Source of the DNA: JAAYJG01 sp964450305
GTDB lineage: Bacteria > Bacillota > Clostridia > DSM-8532
Length of the DNA: 8,122 nt
Direction of reading: 5' to 3'
Assembly (NCBI GenBank): GCA_964450305.1
Contig: CAYVFB010000121.1
Span: 1 to 8,122, forward strand
Shown piece after piece: positions 1 to 6,899 of the stretch. The translations under genes were made by a program, and so were the position numbers. Numbering within the stretch: the first letter of the stretch is position 1; every line of letters begins with the position of its first letter. The notes beneath the pieces are model-generated. The model made no database searches. It was not told the origin of the DNA and saw only the letters and a list, made by a program, of their open reading frames with translations.

Positions 1-345
1 TTTCCACGAGTGGAAAGCAAACTAGATAAGCTTTTTGATGTTTGACTCTAAGCTTTATTTGAAAACCAGCTGTGTATTTATGACCCTGCGGGTCATAAAA
101 CACGATTTCTAAAAATACTCAAAGTGTTTTGACAGTAACGTTCACGCGCATTGCTGCGCCAAACGTTATTATCTGAATTAACGGATTCGTCATTTTCCAT
201 GGTATGTTTTTCACATACCTGTGCGTGTTTTGCACGCACCTGCATTGTTCAATTTTCAATGTCCAGCTCCGGCTTCCGCCGGTTTGCCATCCTCATTCCC
301 GAACCGCGCTGATACCGCGCCTTTCGAAGAATTATTCGGAGACAG
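1..345 (-). other. Putative rRNA operon 5' leader (16S gene expected beyond the left edge)
   Basis: This stretch has no convincing gene. Read on the minus strand, it begins just downstream of a near-consensus promoter and is packed with perfect hairpins: arms 269-273/278-282, 243-247/257-261, 221-227/233-239, 201-207/213-219, 136-142/162-168 (with an inner stem 146-150/155-159), 77-86/90-99 and 1-6/11-16. The minus-strand sequence at 243-261 (CATTGAAAATTGAACAATG) resembles the TTTGAAAACTGAACA-type motif found ahead of 16S genes and in rRNA spacers of Firmicutes. Tandem strong promoters, a long untranslated structured leader and this motif together suggest an rRNA operon. The 16S sequence itself is not in the window, so this is inference. 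The alternative is a leader of another highly expressed stable RNA. Confidence 0.65.
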
Positions 346-352
346 CTTATAT

Positions 353-381
353 ATCTTACCACGCTGTTTTTTGCTTGTCAA
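353..381 (-). promoter_or_regulatory. SigA promoter, proximal (P2) of the putative rRNA operon
   Basis: On the minus strand the -35 box is TTGACA (376-381) and the -10 box is TAAGAT (353-358), separated by exactly 17 bases. TTGACA with TAAGAT is a pattern I associate with clostridial rRNA promoters. Transcription would start near 346 and run left into the hairpin-rich leader. Confidence 0.75.
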
Positions 382-475
382 GCACTTAGCAGATGCATTT
401 TTGCCGGTAATATTTTCCCCTGTAAAGCTTCACTGCTCATGTACTTTTCTAACCGTCTTAATCAGCGGCTTTTAC

Positions 476-505
476 ATATTAACACGGCTATAATGCCCTT
501 GTCAA
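476..505 (-). promoter_or_regulatory. SigA promoter, distal (P1) of the putative rRNA operon
   Basis: On the minus strand TTGACA (500-505) is followed by TAATAT (476-481) with an 18-base spacer, or by TTAATA (477-482) with 17. An A/T-rich run lies immediately upstream (506-520), consistent with an UP element. It sits about 120 bases upstream of the second promoter, matching the tandem-promoter layout of rRNA operons. The stretch from 506 to 631 shows nothing else convincing. Confidence 0.65.
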
Positions 506-631
506 TATGTTTTAAAAACAAATTTCCTGCTATATTTCCTATCGAAAAGGATAGACTCACTTTGTCTTTTCTGCTATGCAAAGAAACAATGCCTTAATGA
601 TATCTGTACGATAAGTACAGTAAGAACATTA

Positions 632-666
632 AAGCCTCAGCACCCTTAGTTAGCGTGTTGAGGCTT
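632..666 (-). terminator. Terminator after the LCP-family gene
   Basis: Bases 632-643 pair with 655-666 in a 12-bp stem containing one G-T pair, around an 11-base loop. It lies 38 bases past the stop codon of the LCP gene. In the minus direction the bases after the stem are T-containing but interrupted (TAATGTTCTT), so the U tract is weak. It separates the LCP gene from the next promoter pair. Confidence 0.65.
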
Positions 667-704
667 GCGGTGTGCCACAGCGTTGTGAGATGGATCAAAC
701 CACA

Positions 705-1793
705 TTAGGGCTGAGTCCGAAGCATCTCATAACTGATACCGTTAATGATCTGGTTATTGGGGCAACTTACGATCACGGATGAAGTTTCATACTTTCCCCG
801 TAAAGCTTTCTGCATTAAATTGGAATACTGTAATATTTCTGAAGTGCTGTTCACACTTGTTCTGACGTTTTTCACAACCACATCCATGAATTCATCCACC
901 CTGCCCAGGTTCGACAGGTTCACATGTTGTTCAAAAAAGGCTTTCAGGAACAGATTCGTATTCTTCTGCCGGGAAAACGAGGAATAGCTTTCATACTCAC
1001 CCTCCGGCGTATAACCCTGCCTGAACCTGACAAACCCTTCGGCCTGTTCCCCATTGAGCAGCTGCAAACCCGGTTCAAGATGAATATATAAATCCTGAAA
1101 AGGATCTTCGTAGTGCATATAAATTGGAACGTCAATTTCAACACCACCGAAGAAATCTACGATTTCACGAAAACCACTGGTCTGGATGATGACGTAATCA
1201 TCGATAACGATGTTGAAAACCTCCTCAAGCAGATCAGACCAGAAATTCATATTCGAAACCTTTCCAAATTTACCGGTTTCATATTGGTACTTCAGGCTGA
1301 TTCCTATGGCATGCGCTGCATTCAGCTTCTGAATGCTTGGATCTGCGGCCTTATCGGGATCGGCCTCCTTAAGTTGATTCCATATTTTAGAATTATAATC
1401 CACATACATGTCTCTGGGAATATTAATCAGCTTCATCGTCTTGTTTTTATCATCAATGTTCAAAACAATAATGGAATCGTAAGCACCGTATACCGCATCC
1501 CGGCCAATCAGCAAGATGTTCCTGCTGCCCTCCTCAACCAGGTTTGTATAGTATTTTTGCCCATTGGTCAGGCCTTTCGGTTCTTCTGGCACCACCTCAG
1601 CAGGCTTATCTGGTTCCTTAACCTCATAAACCGGGGATGGAGTGGGTCCAACTGTAACTACAGGGTCCTCAACAGGCTGAATCGTTTGCACAGGTTTTTC
1701 GGGCAAGACGAAAGCTACCAGAACAATAGAAAAAATAACTACTGAACTGAGTAACAAGAATAATGCAATTTTTGTTTTTTTCTGCATCCCCAT
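705..1793 (-). CDS. LytR-CpsA-Psr (LCP) family cell-wall protein
   Basis: This 362-residue protein has a cytoplasmic N-terminus, one membrane helix (about residues 7-30), a Pro/Glu/Val-rich linker (about 31-75) and an extracellular LCP domain (about 90-290). The LCP signatures are in order: NILLIGRDA (92-100) with D106, INIPRDMYV (123-131) with R127, KLNAAHAIG (157-165), FFGGVEIDV (214-222), LNGEQAEGFVRFR (246-258) with R256 and R258, and SRQ (274-276). LCP enzymes transfer undecaprenyl-linked glycopolymers such as teichoic acids or capsule to peptidoglycan on the outer face of the membrane. The first motif is less canonical than usual (GRDAVYGAYDS rather than a G.DSR...SDT form), but the arginines are kept. 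The start is supported by AGGAGA (1799-1804) five bases before ATG. The gene follows valS by 141 bases. I see no strong terminator between them, so read-through is possible. Which polymer it attaches cannot be told. Confidence 0.9.
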   Translation of the reverse strand: MGMQKKTKIALFLLLSSVVIFSIVLVAFVLPEKPVQTIQPVEDPVVTVGPTPSPVYEVKEPDKPAEVVPEEPKGLTNGQKYYTNLVEEGSRNILLIGRDAVYGAYDSIIVLNIDDKNKTMKLINIPRDMYVDYNSKIWNQLKEADPDKAADPSIQKLNAAHAIGISLKYQYETGKFGKVSNMNFWSDLLEEVFNIVIDDYVIIQTSGFREIVDFFGGVEIDVPIYMHYEDPFQDLYIHLEPGLQLLNGEQAEGFVRFRQGYTPEGEYESYSSFSRQKNTNLFLKAFFEQHVNLSNLGRVDEFMDVVVKNVRTSVNSTSEILQYSNLMQKALRGKYETSSVIVSCPNNQIINGISYEMLRTQP

Positions 1794-1934
1794 TTGGTTC
1801 TCCTAACTTATAGCAAAAGAAGCTTTAATAACAGCAGGTTTTGCTTTACCAAAACCATCGCACAGGCTGCATGGGTTTACAAAAAACTGTAACGAATGCC
1901 TTAAGCATTTTCAGCACTATTAACTGCGGCTGAA

Positions 1935-4589
1935 TCATAATTTTTCCCGGATGAAGTTCATTCTTTCCATAACCTTATCGTACAGCTCCCTGTATTTCTT
2001 CTGCTTTTCTTTTTCTGCTTCCACAACAGCTGCAGGCGCTTTCGCGGTGAAGCTTTCATTTTGCAGCTTTCCGTTTACCCTTGAAAGCTCGGCATCAAGG
2101 TTTTCCTTTTCCTTTTGCAACCGCTCCATTTCTTTCTCAAAGTCGAGCAGTTCCTCCATCGGGATATAGATTTCAACACCCCGAATAACACTGGAAACGG
2201 CGTCTTCCGGTATGTTGCGCCTGTTTTTGAACACGTCAAACCCCGACACACCTGCCAACCTCATAAAGGTAGACTGTTCCTGGGCGAAAATAGTTCCCAT
2301 ATTCTCATCATCTATCACAAAAACAGCCCTGGCTTTTCTCGCAACGGGAACCTTCATCTCAGCGCGAATGTTCCGGATACTGCGGATAGCTTCCATAACG
2401 GTATTCATTTTATTCTCAGATTCCGGATCATTCAGTTCATCCCGGTAAACAGGCCAGGATGAGACCATAATGCTCTCGTCCTGTGTATAAAGGTGCTGGT
2501 AAACCTCCTCCGTGATAAAAGGCATAAAGGGATGGAGCAGCTTCATAGAGGTTTTTAAAACTTCATTCAGCACATATAATGCTTCCTGTCGGCCTTTGGC
2601 CTGACGGTCGAAAAGCCTTGGTTTGACCAGCTCGATATACCAGTCACAAAACTGTTCCCAAATAAACTCGTATACCTTTTGCAGACCGATGCCCAGTTCA
2701 AATTTCTCCAGGTTTTCTGTTACTTCTTTAACAACCGTATTCATCCGGCTTAAAATCCAGCGGTCGGCCAGGGTATAGTCGTCTGGATTGACTTGATCGA
2801 AGCATGGTTCCGGATCAAAATTCATCATGGCAAACCGGAAGGCATTCCAGATCTTATTGGCGAAGTTGCGGCTGGAGTCCAGCTTTTCTTCGGAGAAGCG
2901 CATATCATTCCCCGGTGAGGTTCCAATGGTCAGCGCATAACGCAGGGCATCGGTTCCATACTGTTCAATCACTTCCAGTGGATCCACCCCGTTGCCCAGG
3001 GATTTGCTCATCTTTCTGCCCTGTGCGTCACGAACAAGCCCATGAATCAGAACATATTTGAAGGGTTCTCTTCCCATATGCTCCACTCCGGAAAAAATCA
3101 TGCGGGCTACCCAGAAAAAGATGATATCATAACCGGTAACCAGCACATCTGTGGGATAGAAGTAATCCAGATCTTCCGTGGTTTCAGGCCACCCGAGGGT
3201 TGAAAATGGCCACAAAGCGGAGCTGAACCATGTGTCCAGTACATCCTCATCCTGAACGAGTTTTTTGCCGCCGCATTTCTCACAGCTGTCAGGCTCGGTT
3301 TTGGAAACCTGCATATGGTCGCAATCCTGGCAATACCATGCAGGAATTCTATGGCCCCACCATAACTGGCGGGAGATGCACCAATCTTGTATGTTTTCCA
3401 TCCAGTTATAATAGATTTTTGAGAAACGATCGGGTACAAACTGGGTGGTGCCGTTCTTTACAACCTCAATGGCTGGTTCGGCCAGGGGTTTCATCTTCAC
3501 AAACCACTGCCTGGAGGCTTTGGGTTCAATCACCGTATTACAGCGATAACAGGTTCCCACATTATGCACATGGGGTTTTACTTTTTCCAGCAGGCCAAGC
3601 TTACCTAAATCATCGACAATCCTCTTTCTGGCTTCATATCGATCCAGGCTTTTATATGCGCCTGCGTTATCGTTCATCGTAGCGTTGTCGTTCATGACAT
3701 CGATCACAGGCAGGTTATGCCGTAAGCCAACCTCAAAGTCATTCGGGTCATGGGCCGGAGTAATCTTCACCACGCCGGTTCCAAAATCTTTTTCCACATA
3801 AGTATCGGCAATGACCGGTATCTCGCGGTTCATTAAAGGAAGAATAACTGTTTTTCCTACCAGATGGCTGTACCGTTCATCCTCCGGATGCACTGCAACG
3901 GCTGTATCACCGAGCATCGTCTCGGGACGAGTGGTGGCGACCGTGACAAACTCATTCGAGCCTTTTACAGGATAGCGGATGTACCAGAAGTTTCCTTCCT
4001 TCTCCTCATACTCCACCTCTGCATCAGATATGGAGGTAAGGCAGCAGGGGCACCAATTGATAATTCTTTCTCCCCGATAGATCAAGCCCTTCTCGTATAA
4101 GCGCACGAAAACTTCAAGAACCGCCTTTGACAGCTTTTCATCCATCGTAAAGGCTTCTCGTTTCCAGTCACAGGAGCTGCCCAGACGCTTCAGCTGTTCA
4201 ACAATTCGTCCGCCATACTGCTTTCTCCAGTCCCAGGCTCTTTCCAGAAATTTTTCACGGCCAAGAGCTTCCTTTGTGATGCCTTCCTGAGCCATTTTTT
4301 CAACTATTTTTACCTCGGTAGCGATACTGGCATGATCGGTACCGGGCAGCCAAAGTGCACAATATCCCTGCATTCTCTTAAAACGGGTTAAGGTGTCTTG
4401 GAGCGTATTATCCAGCGCATGGCCCATGTGAAGCTGTCCGGTGATATTCGGCGGCGGCATTACAATAGTAAAAGGCTTCTTCTCCCTGTCTATCACAGCA
4501 TGGAAATAGTCCTTGTCAACCCAAAACTGGTAAAGCCGTTCTTCCACATCCCTGGGTTCGTAATTCTTTGGGATTTCATTGTGATTCAT
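1935..4589 (-). CDS. valS: Valyl-tRNA synthetase
   Basis: This class I aminoacyl-tRNA synthetase of 884 residues charges tRNA-Val in the cytoplasm and removes misacylated threonine. Visible landmarks are the HIGH motif as HMGH (54-57) in PPPNITGQLHMGH, the CP1 editing-domain motif TTRPETMLGDTA (219-230) and the KMSKS motif (526-530) followed by LGNGVDP. Cysteine pairs at 180/183, 347/350, 420/423 and 436/439 suit zinc-binding inserts. An anticodon-binding helical domain follows (about 605-750). The charged C-terminal segment (about 812-884) is the coiled-coil tRNA-binding arm typical of ValRS. Length is normal for bacterial ValRS. I chose the ATG at 4589 because GGAGG lies seven bases upstream. 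An in-frame ATG at 4595 is almost on top of that site and so less likely. It lies 26 bases after the small membrane-protein gene and is controlled by the Val T-box at 4988-5222. Confidence 0.98.
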   Translation of the reverse strand: MNHNEIPKNYEPRDVEERLYQFWVDKDYFHAVIDREKKPFTIVMPPPNITGQLHMGHALDNTLQDTLTRFKRMQGYCALWLPGTDHASIATEVKIVEKMAQEGITKEALGREKFLERAWDWRKQYGGRIVEQLKRLGSSCDWKREAFTMDEKLSKAVLEVFVRLYEKGLIYRGERIINWCPCCLTSISDAEVEYEEKEGNFWYIRYPVKGSNEFVTVATTRPETMLGDTAVAVHPEDERYSHLVGKTVILPLMNREIPVIADTYVEKDFGTGVVKITPAHDPNDFEVGLRHNLPVIDVMNDNATMNDNAGAYKSLDRYEARKRIVDDLGKLGLLEKVKPHVHNVGTCYRCNTVIEPKASRQWFVKMKPLAEPAIEVVKNGTTQFVPDRFSKIYYNWMENIQDWCISRQLWWGHRIPAWYCQDCDHMQVSKTEPDSCEKCGGKKLVQDEDVLDTWFSSALWPFSTLGWPETTEDLDYFYPTDVLVTGYDIIFFWVARMIFSGVEHMGREPFKYVLIHGLVRDAQGRKMSKSLGNGVDPLEVIEQYGTDALRYALTIGTSPGNDMRFSEEKLDSSRNFANKIWNAFRFAMMNFDPEPCFDQVNPDDYTLADRWILSRMNTVVKEVTENLEKFELGIGLQKVYEFIWEQFCDWYIELVKPRLFDRQAKGRQEALYVLNEVLKTSMKLLHPFMPFITEEVYQHLYTQDESIMVSSWPVYRDELNDPESENKMNTVMEAIRSIRNIRAEMKVPVARKARAVFVIDDENMGTIFAQEQSTFMRLAGVSGFDVFKNRRNIPEDAVSSVIRGVEIYIPMEELLDFEKEMERLQKEKENLDAELSRVNGKLQNESFTAKAPAAVVEAEKEKQKKYRELYDKVMERMNFIREKL

Positions 4590-4615
4590 GGTCATTCCTC
4601 CATCATTCCCTTATG

Positions 4616-4891
4616 TTACTGTTTAAAAGCTACAATGATTATTAGTCCTCCAACCAGGATCAACACCAGGCCGGCCATTTTCAAATTCAGGATGGTTTGG
4701 CTGGGCAGCTTCTGCAGGATCATTTCATCCTCTTCTCCGGGTTTGTTCTGTTCAGGAACCTGTACCTGATCATTTTCGTTCTGAGAATCGGTTTTATCTT
4801 TACACAGCCTTTCAGCAGCAAACCTTGCTCCGTACACTAAAAAAGCACCAATACCAAGTAATAAGAAAGCGATAACTTTTATAGCAGTCAT
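4616..4891 (-). CDS. Small two-helix membrane protein, unknown function, cotranscribed with valS
   Basis: I do not recognise a named family. The product is 91 residues: a hydrophobic helix (about 4-22, IKVIAFLLLGIGAFLVYGA), a basic patch with R23, R28 and K31-K33, an acidic and polar linker (34-60, rich in Glu, Gln and Asn), then a second hydrophobic helix (about 71-88). Both termini are probably on the same side of the membrane, and the basic residues after helix 1 suggest a cytoplasmic linker. The start at 4891 is preceded by AGAGGTGA at a suitable distance. An upstream in-frame ATG (4963) would add 24 unconvincing residues and has no such site. It sits between the T-box leader and valS, so its transcription should depend on uncharged tRNA-Val. 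Whether it has any link to valine or translation is unknown. Confidence 0.8.
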   Translation of the reverse strand: MTAIKVIAFLLLGIGAFLVYGARFAAERLCKDKTDSQNENDQVQVPEQNKPGEEDEMILQKLPSQTILNLKMAGLVLILVGGLIIIVAFKQ

Positions 4892-4933
4892 CTGATCACC
4901 TCTTTCACAATTGAGGGAACTATTCTTTTCTAT

Positions 4934-4958
4934 CATAAGCATTTTCACTGTGCTTATG
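4934..4958. repeat. 8-bp inverted repeat in the leader downstream of the T-box terminator
   Basis: CATAAGCA (4934-4941) pairs perfectly with TGCTTATG (4951-4958) across a 9-base loop. It lies between the T-box terminator and the start of the small membrane-protein gene. There is no following T run on the minus strand, so it is not an obvious terminator. It could be an mRNA-stabilising or processing hairpin left after read-through. Confidence 0.5.
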
Positions 4959-4987
4959 TACAAGTCGTGAAACCGTCTTTACATAAC

Positions 4988-5025
4988 AAAAAACCCTTCC
5001 TCCAACTGTTTGGACGAAAGGGGTT
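4988..5025 (-). terminator. T-box regulated intrinsic terminator
   Basis: On the minus strand AACCCCTTTCGTCC (5012-5025) pairs with GGAGGAAGGGTT with small bulges, and the stem runs into six T residues (4988-4993). The 5' arm overlaps the CCCTTT needed for the antiterminator, giving the mutually exclusive fold expected of a transcriptional T-box. Confidence 0.92.
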
Positions 5026-5222
5026 CTTCCGTGGTACCACCAAAATTCCCTTTACAGGGCACTTTCGGGTTGATATCGGAACCCGGCCGGCATGGCCTAC
5101 TTCATTCAGCCAAACAACTCCGGAGCGACTTCAGCATAACAGCTTCCGAATGCGCTTTCAGCCATGGCGCATACTCTCTGGCGGCTTGAAAATGCCTACT
5201 CCTCTCCATCAACGTGTTTTCT
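4988..5222 (-). promoter_or_regulatory. T-box riboswitch, tRNA-Val specific
   Basis: Read on the minus strand, this is a complete T-box leader. Stem I has a basal helix ATGG/CCAT and the AGTA element of the specifier loop (5197-5200). Upper helices CATT/AATG and AGCC/GGCT follow, along with an ATGCGC/GCGCAT apical stem. On the 3' side, GAA (5101-5103) precedes the specifier codon GTA (5098-5100), which encodes valine. A stem III candidate is CGGGTT/AACCCG (5066-5071/5080-5085). The T-box core TGGTGGTACCACGGA (5028-5042) carries the UGGU that pairs with an ACCA acceptor end, matching the A73 discriminator of tRNA-Val. Uncharged tRNA-Val should favour the antiterminator (AAAGGG with CCCTTT) over the terminator and switch on the downstream membrane-protein gene and valS. 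Confidence 0.95.
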
Positions 5223-5228
5223 ATTCAA

Positions 5229-5257
5229 ATAGTAAAGGATTGAATGGTTTTTGTCAA
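5229..5257 (-). promoter_or_regulatory. SigA promoter of the T-box/valS operon
   Basis: On the minus strand TTGACA (5252-5257) and TACTAT (5229-5234) are separated by exactly 17 bases. The predicted start, near 5222, falls at the 5' end of the T-box leader. Confidence 0.85.
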
Positions 5258-5361
5258 GAAATCCTCAGATTTTTGTTCGATACCGTAAACTGTTTGTTAG
5301 TGTTCACGGGTAAGCAGGCGCAGCATGCAGAACGAACTAAAGGAACTCGTGCTATCCCTGA

Positions 5362-5406
5362 TAAGATCCTTCGTTTCACTCAGGATGGCATCACTGCGCT
5401 CAGGAT
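5362..5406. repeat. Possible interspersed intergenic palindromic repeat
   Basis: AGATCCTTCG followed by CTCAGGAT gives an imperfect palindrome (ATCCT 5366-5370 with AGGAT 5382-5386). A second partial copy of the right half, CTGCGCTCAGGAT, lies at 5394-5406. The wording is like the AGATCCTTCGCT...GCTCAGGATGACA elements I recall scattered between genes in many bacterial genomes. Only one locus is in the window, so the repeat status is inferred. Around it, 5258-5361 and 5407-5550 show no gene and no T-box. Confidence 0.45.
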
Positions 5407-5563
5407 AAAACACATACCTCTGTAATAACTTATAGACTTGGTAACGGGGGTGTGAATATCTTCATATAACCATGAAAGCTATATTGTGTTTGATAAAACA
5501 GCTCTTTTGTTATACACTATTAATTAGTTTTATCCACAAGATATACAGCGAAATAAAAAATTA

Positions 5564-5582
5564 TGGTATACTTATCCATAAG
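5564..5582 (+). promoter_or_regulatory. Candidate extended -10 promoter of trpS
   Basis: TGGTATACT (5564-5572) is a good extended -10 element (TGnTATAAT type), about 35 bases before the trpS start codon. The -35 position has no good TTGACA match. An inverted repeat CTTATCCATAAG (5571-5582) overlaps the end of the -10 box and the expected start site and could be an operator. No T-box, tandem Trp codons or trp attenuator is visible. Confidence 0.45.
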
Positions 5583-5606
5583 CATAATACTTTTAAGGAG
5601 CAGGTT

Positions 5607-6692
5607 ATGAGTTTGGAAGAAAAATTTGATTATGGTACGTTTGAAGCCTCCCTGGCAAGGAGCAAGGCCTTAGAGGATGACCTTGGCTGCCATCCTGAAA
5701 AATACAGGGTTCTCACCGGTGACAGGCCGACAGGTCGCCTGCATATCGGGCATTTGTTCGGTTCGGTTCAAAACCGTGTCAGGCTTCATCAGATGGGTGT
5801 TGAAACCTTTATCGTCATCGCGGATTACCAGGTCTTAACCGACCGGGATACCTTCGAGCATATCTCTGAAAACGTTACACAGCTTACAATCGATTACCTG
5901 TCGGTGGGGCTGAACCCCAATGACGGGAAAACCTTTATCTTTCCCCACAGTCATGTGCCCGAGCTGAATCAGCTTCTGGTTCCGTTTCTTACACTGGTAA
6001 CCAATGCAGAGCTGGATCGGAACCCAACCGTAAAGGAAGAAATTCAAGCTTCCGGTCAGAAACAAATTAATGCAGGAATGTATGTTTACCCTGTGCACCA
6101 GGCTGCGGATATTCTTTTCTGCAAAGCTAATGTTGTTCCCGTAGGCAAGGATCAGCTGCCTCATCTTGAAATGACACGCACCATAGCCCGCAGGTTCAAC
6201 AGCAAATTTGCAGGAAACAAGCCTGTTTTCCCGGAGCCCCAGGCTTTACTGAGCAAGGCGCCGATTATTCTTGGCCTGGACGGTTCACAGAAAATGAGCA
6301 AGAGCCGAAACAACGCTGTCATGCTCAGCGCTACGGAGGACGAAACTGCAAACCTGATCAAAAAAGCAAAGACAGACTCCACCAGGCAGATCACCTACGA
6401 TCCCACCAACAGACCCGAAGTTTCAAACCTGTTGCTGTTGATTTCTCTTGCAACAGGTGAAGCCCCGGAAGATGTTGCCGGCAGAATCGGAGAAGGCGGG
6501 GCAGGCCAGTTGAAAAAGCTGTTGACTGAAACCCTGAACGAATATCTCCGTCCAATCCGTCAAAAGAGAAAAGAACTGGAGTCCGATATGGGATATGTAC
6601 GGGGTGTTTTGCAAAGCGGTATTCAAAAAGCCCGGGAGGTAGCAGAGCTTACCCTCGCCGAGGTACGAAAAGCCATGAACATGGAAATTTGA
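5607..6692 (+). CDS. trpS: Tryptophanyl-tRNA synthetase
   Basis: This 361-residue class I aminoacyl-tRNA synthetase activates tryptophan and charges tRNA-Trp in the cytoplasm. The nucleotide-binding signature is TGDRPTGRLHIGH (37-49), containing HIGH at 46-49. The Trp-pocket motif YPVHQAADIL (161-170) carries the conserved Asp168, followed by GKDQLPHLEMTR (180-191). The KMSKS motif is at 229-233. The C-terminal third is the helical anticodon-binding region. It is about 30 residues longer than the usual 325-335, owing to an N-terminal helical extension (1-33) and the GDRPTG-type sequence typical of one TrpRS branch. The ATG at 5607 is chosen because AAGGAG (5595-5600) precedes it. An upstream in-frame ATG at 5472 would add 45 residues across the promoter. 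It is divergent from the valS operon and ends in its own terminator. Confidence 0.97.
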   Translation: MSLEEKFDYGTFEASLARSKALEDDLGCHPEKYRVLTGDRPTGRLHIGHLFGSVQNRVRLHQMGVETFIVIADYQVLTDRDTFEHISENVTQLTIDYLSVGLNPNDGKTFIFPHSHVPELNQLLVPFLTLVTNAELDRNPTVKEEIQASGQKQINAGMYVYPVHQAADILFCKANVVPVGKDQLPHLEMTRTIARRFNSKFAGNKPVFPEPQALLSKAPIILGLDGSQKMSKSRNNAVMLSATEDETANLIKKAKTDSTRQITYDPTNRPEVSNLLLLISLATGEAPEDVAGRIGEGGAGQLKKLLTETLNEYLRPIRQKRKELESDMGYVRGVLQSGIQKAREVAELTLAEVRKAMNMEI

Positions 6693-6760
6693 TCTTATTG
6701 CATTCTTAAAATGTACTATACTAGCCCGAAGATCATCCTGTTGTCCATTGTCAGACCAAA

Positions 6761-6800
6761 GCTCGGTTGAAGGGTTAATCCCTTGTCAACCGGGCTTTTA
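6761..6800 (+). terminator. Intrinsic terminator of trpS
   Basis: GCTCGGTTGA (6761-6770) pairs with TCAACCGGGC (6786-6795) in a 10-bp stem with one T-G pair. An inner AGGG/CCCT stem (6771-6774/6780-6783) tops it, and TTTT (6796-6799) follows. It lies about 70 bases after the trpS stop and isolates trpS from the cotJ operon. Confidence 0.9.
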
Positions 6801-6826
6801 TACTGGAAAAAACAGAATGGTTCCAA

Positions 6827-6864
6827 GAATATTACGTCACCTTTTTATGTTAATTTCATAGGAT
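6827..6864 (+). promoter_or_regulatory. Candidate mother-cell (SigK- or SigE-type) promoter of cotJ
   Basis: CATAGGAT (6857-6864) fits the SigK -10 pattern CATAnnnT and has AC (6839-6840) exactly 16 bases upstream, as SigK promoters require. GAATATT (6827-6833) fits a SigE -35 consensus, but the -10 at the right distance is poor. cotJ of Bacillus subtilis is known to be SigE dependent, so the sigma factor here is uncertain. Confidence 0.4.
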
Positions 6865-6899
6865 GTACTATGATTTTATTACCGGAAAGGTGTTTTTTT

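Noticed and set aside
1..282. Possible CRISPR array because of many short palindromes.
   Set aside because: The hairpin arms differ in sequence from one another and there are no repeat-spacer units of constant length.
204..493. Two overlapping plus-strand reading frames (61 and 90 codons).
   Set aside because: They are antisense to the promoter and leader region, have no ribosome binding site and cover perfect hairpins and promoter boxes.
1866..1905. Possible terminator between valS and the LCP gene (AATGC/GCATT plus a T run on the minus strand).
   Set aside because: The stem is only 5 bp and the six T residues start about nine bases after it, so it does not fit an intrinsic terminator.
4967..5425. 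152-codon plus-strand reading frame.
   Set aside because: It is antisense to the T-box leader and its promoter, whose functional elements explain the sequence fully.
5472..5606. Longer N-terminus for trpS.
   Set aside because: The extra 45 residues cross the extended -10 promoter, and the only good ribosome binding site precedes the ATG at 5607.
6783..6899. Longer N-terminus for cotJA.
   Set aside because: It starts inside the trpS terminator. The ribosome binding site GGAAAGG points to the ATG at 6900.
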